Positions 33,102 to 40,736 of a stretch of 43,480 bases of DNA are shown here, piece by piece. The stretch comes from Candidatus Pacearchaeota archaeon. Its GTDB lineage: Bacteria; Patescibacteriota; Minisyncoccia; Minisyncoccales; Minisyncoccaceae. A program made the position numbers and the translations under genes. Each line of letters begins with the position of its first letter. The first letter of the stretch is position 1. A model generated the notes under the pieces. It was not told the origin of the DNA. It saw only the letters and a program-made list of their open reading frames with translations, and made no database searches. The DNA is taken from NCBI GenBank assembly GCA_035404185.1, contig DAONGN010000002.1:1-43480 (forward strand). The letters run 5' to 3'.

Positions 33102-33848
33102 ATGTCAGAAGAAAATCAAAAATATAATGCGGTGATTATGGAAATAAGGGCGGGCGTCGGAGGAGAAGAGGCCGCTCTTTTTGCATCTGACCTAGCAAGA
33201 ATGTACACTAGATACGCTCAAACAAAAGGCTGGAAAGTCAATGTTTTAGATGAAAGCAAAACTGAAATCGGAGGAATTAAAGACATGACCTTAGAAATAT
33301 CTGGCGATGATGTCTATTCCAAGTTTAAAAACGAAGCAGGAGTTCATCGAGTACAAAGAATTCCTTCGACTGAAAAGCAAGGCAGAATACATACCTCAAC
33401 TGCCACGATTGCCGTCTTAGCTAAACCAACTGCCACTCAAATTAATATTAAACCACAGGATATAAGAAGCGAGTACTACAAAGCTTCTGGAGCGGGCGGA
33501 CAATATGTTAATAAAAGAATGTCAGCGATAAGAATTATTCATATTCCAACTGGAGAAATAGTTACCTGTCAAACTGAAAGAAGCTTACAACAAAATAAAG
33601 AAAGTGCTCTTTCTGTCTTAGCAGCTAGATTATTAGCCAAACAAAAAGAAGATTTAGATAAACAAATGGGTGGGGCAAGAAAAGCACAAATTGGAACAGC
33701 GATGAGAGAGGAAAAAATGAGAACATATAATTTCCCTCAAGACAGAGTCACTGATCATAGGATAGGAAAAAACTTCCACGACATAGAATCAATAATGAGT
33801 GGAAAGATAGACAAGATGATTGATAAGGTTGCCGAAGAATTAAAATAA
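33102..33848 (+). CDS. prfA: Peptide chain release factor 1, without domain 1
   Basis: 248 residues against 360 in E. coli RF1. It starts just before the PCRF part (VIMEIRAGVGGEEAALFASDLARMYTRYA); the ~100-residue N-terminal helical domain 1 is missing, and rpmE ends 6 nt upstream, so no longer start exists. Codon-recognition tripeptide is PST (about 88-90, RIPSTEKQGRIHTS; E. coli PAT). Catalytic GGQ at about 132-134 (SGAGGQYVN, with Tyr where His is usual). The rest, YNFPQDRVTDHRI, is normal RF1. Expected to read UAA and UAG. Confidence 0.93.
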   Translation: MSEENQKYNAVIMEIRAGVGGEEAALFASDLARMYTRYAQTKGWKVNVLDESKTEIGGIKDMTLEISGDDVYSKFKNEAGVHRVQRIPSTEKQGRIHTSTATIAVLAKPTATQINIKPQDIRSEYYKASGAGGQYVNKRMSAIRIIHIPTGEIVTCQTERSLQQNKESALSVLAARLLAKQKEDLDKQMGGARKAQIGTAMREEKMRTYNFPQDRVTDHRIGKNFHDIESIMSGKIDKMIDKVAEELK

Positions 33849-33852
33849 AAAG

Positions 33853-33871
33853 ACAGAGTTAAAAGTTCTGT
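33853..33871 (+). terminator. Terminator of rpmE-prfA
   Basis: ACAGA, 9-nt loop, TCTGT, then TTTTTT. Confidence 0.65.
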
Positions 33872-33885
33872 TTTTTTAATATTTC

Positions 33886-33914
33886 TTGACTTTTAATAAA
33901 ATTTCGAGTAGATT
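33886..33914 (+). promoter_or_regulatory. Promoter of the tRNA pair
   Basis: TTGACT (33886-33891), 17-nt spacer, TAGATT (33909-33914), 17 nt before the first tRNA. Confidence 0.6.
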
Positions 33915-33931
33915 ATTTTTAGTAAATTAAA

Positions 33932-34005
33932 GGGTAGTTGGTCTAGTCGGCTATGATGTCTGCCTGATAAGCGGAATGTCCTGAGTTCGAATCTCAGACT
34001 ACCCA
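33932..34005 (+). tRNA. Second tRNA-Ile (GAT), unusual D-arm
   Basis: 74 nt. Acceptor GGGTAGT/ACTACCC, anticodon stem TCTGC/GCGGA with loop CTGATAA, so GAT. The D-arm (GTC/GAT 3-bp stem around TAGTCGGCTAT) is unlike that of the rRNA-operon tRNA-Ile and the two bodies differ throughout. T-arm CTGAGTTCGAATCTCAG. Read as isoleucine from the anticodon; charging identity is not proven. Confidence 0.85.
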
Positions 34006-34008
34006 TTC

Positions 34009-34083
34009 GCCTTGGTAACTCAGAATGGTAAGAGTGGAAGAATGTTAATCTTCATGTCGCGGGTTCAATTCCTGTCCAAGGCG
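34009..34083 (+). tRNA. tRNA-Asn (GTT)
   Basis: 75 nt, acceptor GCCTTGG/CCAAGGC, anticodon stem GAAGA/TCTTC, loop ATGTTAA, discriminator G. Only 3 nt after the preceding tRNA, so one transcript. Confidence 0.94.
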
Positions 34084-34094
34084 CTTCCTAAAAT

Positions 34095-34114
34095 AAACAA
34101 GCATTGACTTGTTT
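34095..34114 (+). terminator. Terminator of the tRNA pair
   Basis: AAACAAG, CATTGA loop, CTTGTTT, followed by TTCTTTTA. Confidence 0.7.
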
Positions 34115-34133
34115 TTCTTTTATTTATCACCTC

Positions 34134-34161
34134 TTGACATATATTTATATTAGTATATAAT
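34134..34161 (+). promoter_or_regulatory. Full-consensus promoter of a leaderless gene
   Basis: TTGACA (34134-34139), 16-nt spacer, TATAAT (34156-34161): perfect boxes. The ATG follows 5 nt later, so transcription should start at or within the start codon. Confidence 0.8.
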
Positions 34162-34166
34162 AGTAA

Positions 34167-34499
34167 ATGATAAAAATGCAGGAAAAGAAAGAAGTATTAA
34201 AAGCGAGGGGGCTGAAAGCATCTTTCAACTCCTTCATGAATGCATACAAAAATGCACGACAGACTGTTGATGACGATCATCTTGGCACGAGAAACATTGC
34301 TAAGATAATCGAACCATGCGTAATAAAACACGCAGAAAATCCGCAATTCCCAGTAGAGGAATTGAGGGAAAATATCAACTGCCTACGAGAGGCTGTTGAA
34401 GACAGGAACGTACATAAAGTACACACCTGGCGAGAAAAAATCGAAAATCTTCTCTCCGAATGGGAAAATGTACCGGCACCGATAATCATCGGTTCCTAA
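34167..34499 (+). CDS. Small orphan helical protein from a leaderless mRNA
   Basis: 110 residues, soluble, alpha-helical and charged; not recognised. Start ATG 34167; an in-frame ATG 9 nt downstream (MQEKKEVLKARGL) is the alternative. Contains FNSFMNAYKNARQTVDDDHLG, then a region with VEELRENINCLREAVEDRN, and ends APIIIGS. Stands alone with a perfect sigma70-type promoter and a terminator (34510-34543), so it is likely well expressed. No SD and almost no leader. Confidence 0.75.
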   Translation: MIKMQEKKEVLKARGLKASFNSFMNAYKNARQTVDDDHLGTRNIAKIIEPCVIKHAENPQFPVEELRENINCLREAVEDRNVHKVHTWREKIENLLSEWENVPAPIIIGS

Positions 34500-34509
34500 G
34501 AGACATACT

Positions 34510-34543
34510 GAGCCACGAACACACCAAGTTGTTATAGTGGCTC
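34510..34543 (+). terminator. Terminator of the 34167 gene
   Basis: GAGCCAC, 20-nt loop, GTGGCTC, then TTCTTCATTT. Confidence 0.6.
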
Positions 34544-34551
34544 TTCTTCAT

Positions 34552-36072
34552 TTAGAAAATCAATCCCTGACAATAGTCAGACATTGAACCATTAACTGTA
34601 TAATCATTAATACACCAAGCTCTAGTTGCTACACTTGAAGCATAGGCAGAAGAACCTCCGTAATACTTTGAAGCAGCCCTATACTCTCCTGCTTGCGTTC
34701 CCCCACCCAAGGCCTTTAAGTATAATCCAGCAGCTGTAAAAGCGTCTTGAATGTTCCATGGATCAGCATATGATTTTCCAGTTTGAGTTTTAACTTTTTC
34801 TTCGTATAAGCTCCATGTACTAGGAATAAATTGAGCTGGACCCATTGCTCCTCCAAAACCATAGGCTACGTATCCTGATTTTGCACAAGTAATTGCTCCC
34901 GATTCAGAAACAGATGCCTTGCAGTGATAAAGCTTGCTCCCATATTGAGAAACACAATCATTGATCCAGCAAGAGACTGGAGTTTTTTCCATTGTTCTTC
35001 CAGACTTATTAATAATTTCTAAAAATATTGGCAAGTCACGAGTAGGATGCATGATTCTTGAAATTAAACTTCCATTACTATACTTCCCTGCTCCAGTTTG
35101 AGCATTGGTAACATAGCATTGTCCAACGTTCCTTCCGATGGCCGACTCCTGACTAATGATAGCTAACAAAAATGCTGGCCTAACGCCAATAGCATCTCCT
35201 ATTTGTTTTGCTAAAGCTAGCGCTTCCCCAAAAGTAGGAGCTTTCTGATCTTCAGTTAGACCAACCATTTGAACCAGTTTAGCTGCAATCTCTGCTGTTT
35301 TCTTGGTAATACTTTCTTTTTCTTTTAACTGTGCTTGATATTGAGCTTCAGTTAAAGTGTATAATTGATCTTTGGTTGCTTTTGTTGCTGCCGACTCCTT
35401 CTTTTGAACACTTTGTAATTCTAAAAGACTTTCTTTTTGACCCTTATCTTCTTCTAATGTTACTTTTTGATTTTCGAGAGTATCCTGTAATTTCTGAAAA
35501 TTAGTTAAAAGTTCTTGATTTTTAACGTTTAATGTATCCAAATAAACAAGGTTGTCAAAAAAATCTGAAATAGTTTTGCTGGCAATTAAAACTTCGACAA
35601 AAGACTTCTTGTCTTCCTCGGCAACAGCCCTTAAAATTAATCCTATTTTTTCCTTTTGTATTTCTATTTCTTTTTCCGTTTCTGAAATCGAAGATGTTGT
35701 GTCAACTATCTGAAATCCCAAACTTTTAATTGAAAGGTTTGATTGATATATCTGATAATCCAAATCCTTTATCTTTTTTGTTAGAGTGGTAATTTGATTT
35801 TTTAAAGTATCTTTTTCGGCGCTAGTTTTAGTAATATCTGACTCAATCTCCTTCTTCTTCCCTTCAAAATATGTCTGACATTGATTTAATAAATTTTGAC
35901 ACTCAGAATCAGATATTGCATCACAAGCTGTTTTCCATCCCTCATTAGCACACATTTCATCTAAATTAGAAATGTCTACTGCTGATGCAAAAATAACAGG
36001 AAACAAAATTCCTGTTATCGCAAGAAACATTAATCCTTTCCAATTCTTAGTTTTAGAAAAACTAAAAAACAT
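34552..36072 (-). CDS. Secreted lytic transglycosylase with coiled-coil domain
   Basis: 506 residues. A signal peptide or anchor (WKGLMFLAITGILFPVIFASAV, about 11-32), a long coiled coil (about 75-270; as in EnvC/PcsB-type wall hydrolase regulators), then a transglycosylase domain: IGVRPAFLLAIISQESAIG with the catalytic Glu at about 309, and YGFGGAMGPAQFIPSTWSLY plus DPWNIQDAFTAAGLYLKALGG typical of MltB/SLT enzymes. It would cleave peptidoglycan glycan strands. Four Cys in a GxxxCW...C insert suggest disulphides. Ends an operon with L25. Confidence 0.9.
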   Translation of the reverse strand: MFFSFSKTKNWKGLMFLAITGILFPVIFASAVDISNLDEMCANEGWKTACDAISDSECQNLLNQCQTYFEGKKKEIESDITKTSAEKDTLKNQITTLTKKIKDLDYQIYQSNLSIKSLGFQIVDTTSSISETEKEIEIQKEKIGLILRAVAEEDKKSFVEVLIASKTISDFFDNLVYLDTLNVKNQELLTNFQKLQDTLENQKVTLEEDKGQKESLLELQSVQKKESAATKATKDQLYTLTEAQYQAQLKEKESITKKTAEIAAKLVQMVGLTEDQKAPTFGEALALAKQIGDAIGVRPAFLLAIISQESAIGRNVGQCYVTNAQTGAGKYSNGSLISRIMHPTRDLPIFLEIINKSGRTMEKTPVSCWINDCVSQYGSKLYHCKASVSESGAITCAKSGYVAYGFGGAMGPAQFIPSTWSLYEEKVKTQTGKSYADPWNIQDAFTAAGLYLKALGGGTQAGEYRAASKYYGGSSAYASSVATRAWCINDYTVNGSMSDYCQGLIF

Positions 36073-36081
36073 GAATAAAGT

Positions 36082-36729
36082 TTATTTTTCCTCTTCAGGA
36101 ACTACTTCTTCCTCCTTTTTCGGAGCAGCTTGTTCTGGTTCTTTATTAACTTCTTCGATTGGTTTAGCTAACTCTTCTTCAACATCTTCAGGTTCAACAA
36201 CTTGAACAATTATTTCCTCAGGATTTTCTACCTCAATAGTAACTCCAGCAGGAACCTTAATATCTTTAACTGTAATTGCATCTTCAAAGGTATTCAATGT
36301 CGATACGTCGATAACAATCTTGCTTGGTAAGTCTTTAGGAAGCGCTGAAACTGAAATTTCTTTCATGTTCATAATCAATGTTCCACCAAGCTTTAATGCT
36401 GGAGCTTCTCCGATTAATTCCAAAGGAACCTCGGTTTCAACCTCTTCTTTTAAGTTCGGCTGATAGAAATCGACATGGATTAATTCCTGAGTCAAAGGAT
36501 TAACCTGTGTGTCATGGATTAAAACAGAATATTTTTTTCCATCTACTTCAAGATCAATTAAAGTTTCTCCAACATCTCTAAAAACTTTTTCAAAACTCTT
36601 TTTATCTATTTCTAAAGACATGTTCTCAACATCTGAACCATACAAAACTGCAGGAATTGAATCCGCACCATATCCTGCTCTAAAAGCAGTACCCTTTTTT
36701 TCTCTTATTTTTGCTATTAAACTTGTCAT
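36082..36729 (-). CDS. rplY: Ribosomal protein L25 (bL25), Ctc/TL5 long form
   Basis: 215 residues. The N-terminal L25 domain binds 5S rRNA (REKKGTAFRAGYGADSIPAVLYGSDVENMSLEIDKKSFEKVF), and the second, beta-rich TL5/Ctc domain follows (VEVPLELIGEAPALKLGGTLIMNMKEISVSALPKDLP-type sequence). The last 30 residues are Glu/Pro/Lys-rich. It lies between an anchored envelope gene (4 nt) and the transglycosylase (9 nt), an unusual context for a ribosomal protein. Confidence 0.92.
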   Translation of the reverse strand: MTSLIAKIREKKGTAFRAGYGADSIPAVLYGSDVENMSLEIDKKSFEKVFRDVGETLIDLEVDGKKYSVLIHDTQVNPLTQELIHVDFYQPNLKEEVETEVPLELIGEAPALKLGGTLIMNMKEISVSALPKDLPSKIVIDVSTLNTFEDAITVKDIKVPAGVTIEVENPEEIIVQVVEPEDVEEELAKPIEEVNKEPEQAAPKKEEEVVPEEEK

Positions 36730-36733
36730 TTTA

Positions 36734-37207
36734 TTAGTTTATTTCAAATTCATTTGAATATATTATCTTGTCGACTCTAAATTGTTCTCCGATAGCACAA
36801 TCTATGCAAACTGGAATAGCTAATCGATGCACAGCAGGCTTTAAAAAAACTTCATTTGATACGATTATAAAAGCTTTTGATTGATTAGGATTAATGCATG
36901 TTTCAACAATGTCCTCCTTGTCACACTCAGAATAAGAATAACTATTCCAATTACTATTCTTCACTTGTATTTTGTACGGATAGCAAGCAGAAAAACATAT
37001 TGTTTTATTCTCTTTATTCTCAATTTCCACTTTTATCTCGTCTGTCTGAGAATATTTGGTTTTTTCTGTAAAAGCTTTGACTATTTCAGCACTAGCGTTG
37101 TTATTGTTCTCTGTTTTATAATAAAAAAATACTCCAACAATAAAAACAGATACTAAAAAGACATAAGATAAAACCTTTATTATTTTAAGTCTTGTCTCTT
37201 TTTCCAT
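36734..37207 (-). CDS. Membrane-anchored Ig-like protein of unknown function
   Basis: 157 residues. One N-terminal helix (VLSYVFLVSVFIVGVFFYY, about 13-31) and an outside domain with strands and five Cys (ICFSACYPYKI, YSECDKEDIVETC, CIDCAIG), probably disulphide-linked. The strand pattern suits a small Ig-like fold, but no family is recognised. First gene of the unit with L25 and the transglycosylase; promoter directly upstream. Confidence 0.75.
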   Translation of the reverse strand: MEKETRLKIIKVLSYVFLVSVFIVGVFFYYKTENNNNASAEIVKAFTEKTKYSQTDEIKVEIENKENKTICFSACYPYKIQVKNSNWNSYSYSECDKEDIVETCINPNQSKAFIIVSNEVFLKPAVHRLAIPVCIDCAIGEQFRVDKIIYSNEFEIN

Positions 37208-37224
37208 ATTATTTTCTTGAAACC

Positions 37225-37253
37225 AGTATATACTGTTTTTGAATTTTTGGCAA
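37225..37253 (-). promoter_or_regulatory. Promoter of the 36734-rplY-transglycosylase unit
   Basis: TTGCCA (37253-37248), 17-nt spacer, TATACT (37230-37225); both boxes 5/6. Leader about 10 nt. Confidence 0.65.
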
Positions 37254-37258
37254 TAAAG

Positions 37259-38251
37259 TTAAACGATTTTAGTTCTCTCCACTTTTATCTTCTCTCCTAC
37301 TTTCTTTAAATCAATTCCCTCCTCTAATAATCCATTAATTGCCCCTCTTACCTTAATACAAGAGACTGAATTGGCGATTCCTAGGCGAATTGCCCACTCA
37401 ATATCCATATTTGATTTAATTAAACCAGAAATAAAAGCTGAAGCAAAAGCATCTCCCGCTCCCGTCTTATCAACTACCTTAACTTTACATGATGTAGCCT
37501 CAAACAAAACGTCTTCTTCTAAGACTAAAACTCCTTCTGGACCTTTAGTCACAGCATTAATTCCTGGATGAATCCTATTTAATTCTCTCATTATTCCCAT
37601 TTCATCCTTGCTGTCAATCCCAGTCAATAAAGAAGCTTCTTCTAGATTTAATAAAAGAACGTCTACTTTTTTTAATATCGGCTCAAGTTTTTCTTTACCT
37701 AAAATAATTTGAGAATTACCTAAGTTAATGGCTACTTTAATTTTATTTTTCTTAGCAAAATCAACAATGTCTTCAGTCAAAGAACTTAATTTTCCAGATA
37801 AAGGAGCCAGATAGAACCATGACGGAGACATGTCTCCCCAAAGTATTTCTTCCTTGTTAAGCATCTCTGATGCTCCGCGGTAAGCTAAAACCGTCCTCTC
37901 TTCCTCAGAAGTATTTAATATTATTGAATTATTAGTTGGTTTTTCATTTTTTTGAATAAACTCAGTGCCTATCCCCGCTTTTTCCATTTCAGCAATAATT
38001 TCTTTGCCGGGAATATCATCACCCACGGAACCACAATAAGCAACTTTAAATCCTTGCTTCTTGAAAGTAAAAGCTGTATTCATTCCTCCGCCGCCAAAAC
38101 TAAAATACATATCATTGATATCAATCTTTGCTCCTAAATCAAAAGCTACTCCCAATCCAGAAGGAAGTTTATCGCTCTTTAAAGTATTCTTTTTATCTAT
38201 CTTTAAAGAAATATCCCATGTTGCCGAACCAAATGTAATTATATCAAACAT
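37259..38251 (-). CDS. PfkB-family carbohydrate kinase
   Basis: 330 residues, ribokinase fold. The N-terminal GG region (FSFGGGGMNTAFTFKKQGFKVAYCGSVGDD, about 51-80) and the C-terminal motif DKTGAGDAFASAFISGL (about 262-278, with catalytic Asp) are intact. Phosphorylates a sugar or nucleoside with ATP; substrate not readable, and fructose-6-phosphate, ribose and nucleosides are all possible. Last gene of the operon, 1 nt after PEP synthase, so it may serve the same carbon branch. Confidence 0.93.
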   Translation of the reverse strand: MFDIITFGSATWDISLKIDKKNTLKSDKLPSGLGVAFDLGAKIDINDMYFSFGGGGMNTAFTFKKQGFKVAYCGSVGDDIPGKEIIAEMEKAGIGTEFIQKNEKPTNNSIILNTSEEERTVLAYRGASEMLNKEEILWGDMSPSWFYLAPLSGKLSSLTEDIVDFAKKNKIKVAINLGNSQIILGKEKLEPILKKVDVLLLNLEEASLLTGIDSKDEMGIMRELNRIHPGINAVTKGPEGVLVLEEDVLFEATSCKVKVVDKTGAGDAFASAFISGLIKSNMDIEWAIRLGIANSVSCIKVRGAINGLLEEGIDLKKVGEKIKVERTKIV

Positions 38252-38252
38252 A

Positions 38253-40628
38253 TTATTTTAATTTTCCTAAAGCTATTATTGTTTTTAAAACTGTGTCGCC
38301 ATTTAAAGAAATGCTTTCAATTCCCTCGTTAACTAAGAATTCTGCAAAATCAGGATAATCAGATGGAGCTTGTCCGCATATTCCACAATACTTATCCTTT
38401 TCTTTGCAAGTCCTAATTACTTTCTTAATTAATTCCTTAACCGCTTCATTTTTTTCATTCCCAATATATGCAAGGCCTCCATTATCTCTATCCAATCCGA
38501 GCGTTAATTGAGTCAAATCATTTGAACCAATACTCATTCCATCAAAAACCTCCAAAAATTGATCAATTAAGATAACATTGGAAGGAATTTCACACATTAC
38601 ATATACAGGCATTTCTTCTTTCTTTAATCCAAACTCTCTAATTAATTCAACTACTTTCTTTCCTTCTTCGACTGTTCGGCAGAAAGGAACCATTACTGCC
38701 ACGTTAGTCAAACCAAACTCTTCTCTGACTCTTTTAATAGCCTCACACTCCATTTTAAAAGCTGGCTGGAAGCTTGGATCAATATATCTGCAAGCACCCC
38801 TAAAACCAATCATTGGATTCGATTCCTCTCCTTCAAAAGGATTGCCTCCAATTAAATTTTTATATTCATTAGTTTTAAAATCAGAAAATCTGACAATTAT
38901 TTTCTTAGGATAAAAAGCAGCCGCAATCTGAGCGATTCCTTCAGCTAGTTCATTAACAAAATATTCTTTCTTATCGTTATACTCCCTAGTTAATTCTTCG
39001 ATGGCCTTTATCTCTGCTTCAGAAATCTTGATTTCTCCTTTTTTAATTTTATCATAGTTATACAAAGCTAAAGGATGAATTCTGACTTTTTCTGCAATAA
39101 TAAACTCTTCTCTGGCCAATCCAACTCCATCATTAGGTAAAAATGAAGATTTAAAAGCCATATCTGGCGCTCCAATATTCAATGTTATTTTTGTTTTAAG
39201 CTGTGGGATTTCATCTAAATTATATTCCTTAACTGTAAAAGGAACATCACCCTCAAGGATTCTGCCCTTCGCTCCAGAACTGCAATCAACAGTTACCATC
39301 ATTCCTGTTTTTAATTTTTGAGTCGCTTCTTTAGTTCCGACAATACAGGGAATCCCTAATTCTCTTGAAATAATAGCTGAATGACAAGTCTTTCCTCCTT
39401 CGTCGGTAATAACTGCAGCCGACATGGTTAAAATAGTATTCCAATCAGGATCAGTCATTTTAGTAACTAAAATTTCTCCTCTTTTGAAATCTTTCATTTT
39501 TTTAACATCGGTTATTACCCGCACTACTCCCTTACCAATCTTATCTCCAATACTGATGCCGGTTAATAATGGCTTCATTTCTTCATCAATTTTGTATTCT
39601 TGATAGGTATTTCCTTTTTTTGATTTCAAAGAATGGACTGTTTCAGGACGGGACTGAACAACATATAATTTTCCGTCTTTTCCGTCTTTAGCCCATTCAA
39701 TATCCTGAGGACATTGATAGTGTTCTTCGATCAAGCATCCCCATTCAGCCAAAGTCAAAACTTCTTCATCGGTAAGTGAATATTTATCAAATTCTTCTTT
39801 AGTTGTTTTAACTTCCTTTATTCCACCACTCTCTCTATAAATATATTTACCGTCTTTTCTTCCTAATTCTTTATTAATAATCGCCTTATACCCCTGCTTC
39901 ATGGTTGGTTTAAAAACAAAAAACTTATCAGGAGTAACTCTCCCCTTAACAATCATCTCTCCAATTCCCCAAATTGAATTGATTAAAACAACATTATTGA
40001 ATCCGGTATCAGTATCAAGAGTAAACATAATTCCTGAAGAAGCTAAGTCACTCCTAATCATTTTTTGAACCACTACTGAAAGATAAACTGACAATTGAGG
40101 AAAACCTTTGTCTCTTCGGTAAGCAATGGCTCGATCGGTAAATAAAGAAGAAATACAATATTTAACAGCTTCGATAACATCTTTTTCTCCTTTAATATTT
40201 AGATATGATTCGTGTTGTCCAGCGAAAGATGCATCGGGCAAGTCTTCGGCGGTAGCCGAACTTCTTACAGCCACATCACAATTCTCTCCGTATTCATCAC
40301 AAAGCTTCCTGTATCCTACTAATATTTCCTCCTTTAAATCTTTAGGAAATTTTCCGTTTAAAATTAATTCTCTTGATTTCTTTCCCGCTTTTTGTACATT
40401 TTCTAATTTATTTAAATCAAGACCGTCATATATCTTTTCTAATTTCTTATCAATTCCATTGAAAGATAAAAAATTCTTGTAAGCATCAGCCGTAGTAGCG
40501 AAACCATTAGGAATTCTGACTCCTTTTGTTGTTAATAAAGAATACATTTCACCAAGCGATGCATTCTTGCCTCCAACAATTCCTACGTCCTTCTTTCTTA
40601 TTTCTGAAAAAAATAGTGTATTTGCCAT
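38253..40628 (-). CDS. ppsA: Phosphoenolpyruvate synthase
   Basis: 791 residues, full length. It converts pyruvate, ATP and water to PEP, AMP and phosphate. N-terminal ATP-binding domain (GGKNASLGEM, VRSSATAEDLPDASFAGQHESYLN), phosphohistidine domain GGKTCHSAIISRELGIPCIVG (about 410-430, catalytic His), and the C-terminal PEP/pyruvate-binding TIM barrel ending CGICGQAPSDYPDFAEFLVNEGIESISLN. The upstream GGAGGA is 15 nt from the ATG and codes for the end of the preceding small gene, so it is not a good SD. Confidence 0.96.
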   Translation of the reverse strand: MANTLFFSEIRKKDVGIVGGKNASLGEMYSLLTTKGVRIPNGFATTADAYKNFLSFNGIDKKLEKIYDGLDLNKLENVQKAGKKSRELILNGKFPKDLKEEILVGYRKLCDEYGENCDVAVRSSATAEDLPDASFAGQHESYLNIKGEKDVIEAVKYCISSLFTDRAIAYRRDKGFPQLSVYLSVVVQKMIRSDLASSGIMFTLDTDTGFNNVVLINSIWGIGEMIVKGRVTPDKFFVFKPTMKQGYKAIINKELGRKDGKYIYRESGGIKEVKTTKEEFDKYSLTDEEVLTLAEWGCLIEEHYQCPQDIEWAKDGKDGKLYVVQSRPETVHSLKSKKGNTYQEYKIDEEMKPLLTGISIGDKIGKGVVRVITDVKKMKDFKRGEILVTKMTDPDWNTILTMSAAVITDEGGKTCHSAIISRELGIPCIVGTKEATQKLKTGMMVTVDCSSGAKGRILEGDVPFTVKEYNLDEIPQLKTKITLNIGAPDMAFKSSFLPNDGVGLAREEFIIAEKVRIHPLALYNYDKIKKGEIKISEAEIKAIEELTREYNDKKEYFVNELAEGIAQIAAAFYPKKIIVRFSDFKTNEYKNLIGGNPFEGEESNPMIGFRGACRYIDPSFQPAFKMECEAIKRVREEFGLTNVAVMVPFCRTVEEGKKVVELIREFGLKKEEMPVYVMCEIPSNVILIDQFLEVFDGMSIGSNDLTQLTLGLDRDNGGLAYIGNEKNEAVKELIKKVIRTCKEKDKYCGICGQAPSDYPDFAEFLVNEGIESISLNGDTVLKTIIALGKLK

Positions 40629-40634
40629 TTTGTA

Positions 40635-40736
40635 TTAAAATCCTCCAAAAAGATTTATTATGCTAATTATTAAAAACAGTATCACGAAAATGACATCCAG
40701 AATGAAAACTATTATATTCCCTTTTTCTTTGTTCAT
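40635..40736 (-). CDS. 33-residue membrane microprotein between acyl-CoA synthetase alpha and ppsA
   Basis: MNKEKGNIIVFILDVIFVIL then FLIISIINLFGGF: a short basic head and a single hydrophobic helix of about 24 residues. Its ATG overlaps the TGA stop of the upstream gene (ATGA) and it ends 6 nt before ppsA, so its position in the operon is tight and suggests coupled translation. Too short for family assignment. Chance ORFs of this size exist, but start and stop spacing and a clean helix favour a real gene. Confidence 0.55.
   Translation of the reverse strand: MNKEKGNIIVFILDVIFVILFLIISIINLFGGF

Noticed and set aside
40640..40650. GGAGGA upstream of ppsA as a functional SD
   Set aside because: About 15 nt from the ATG, too far, and it encodes the Gly-Gly end of the upstream microprotein.
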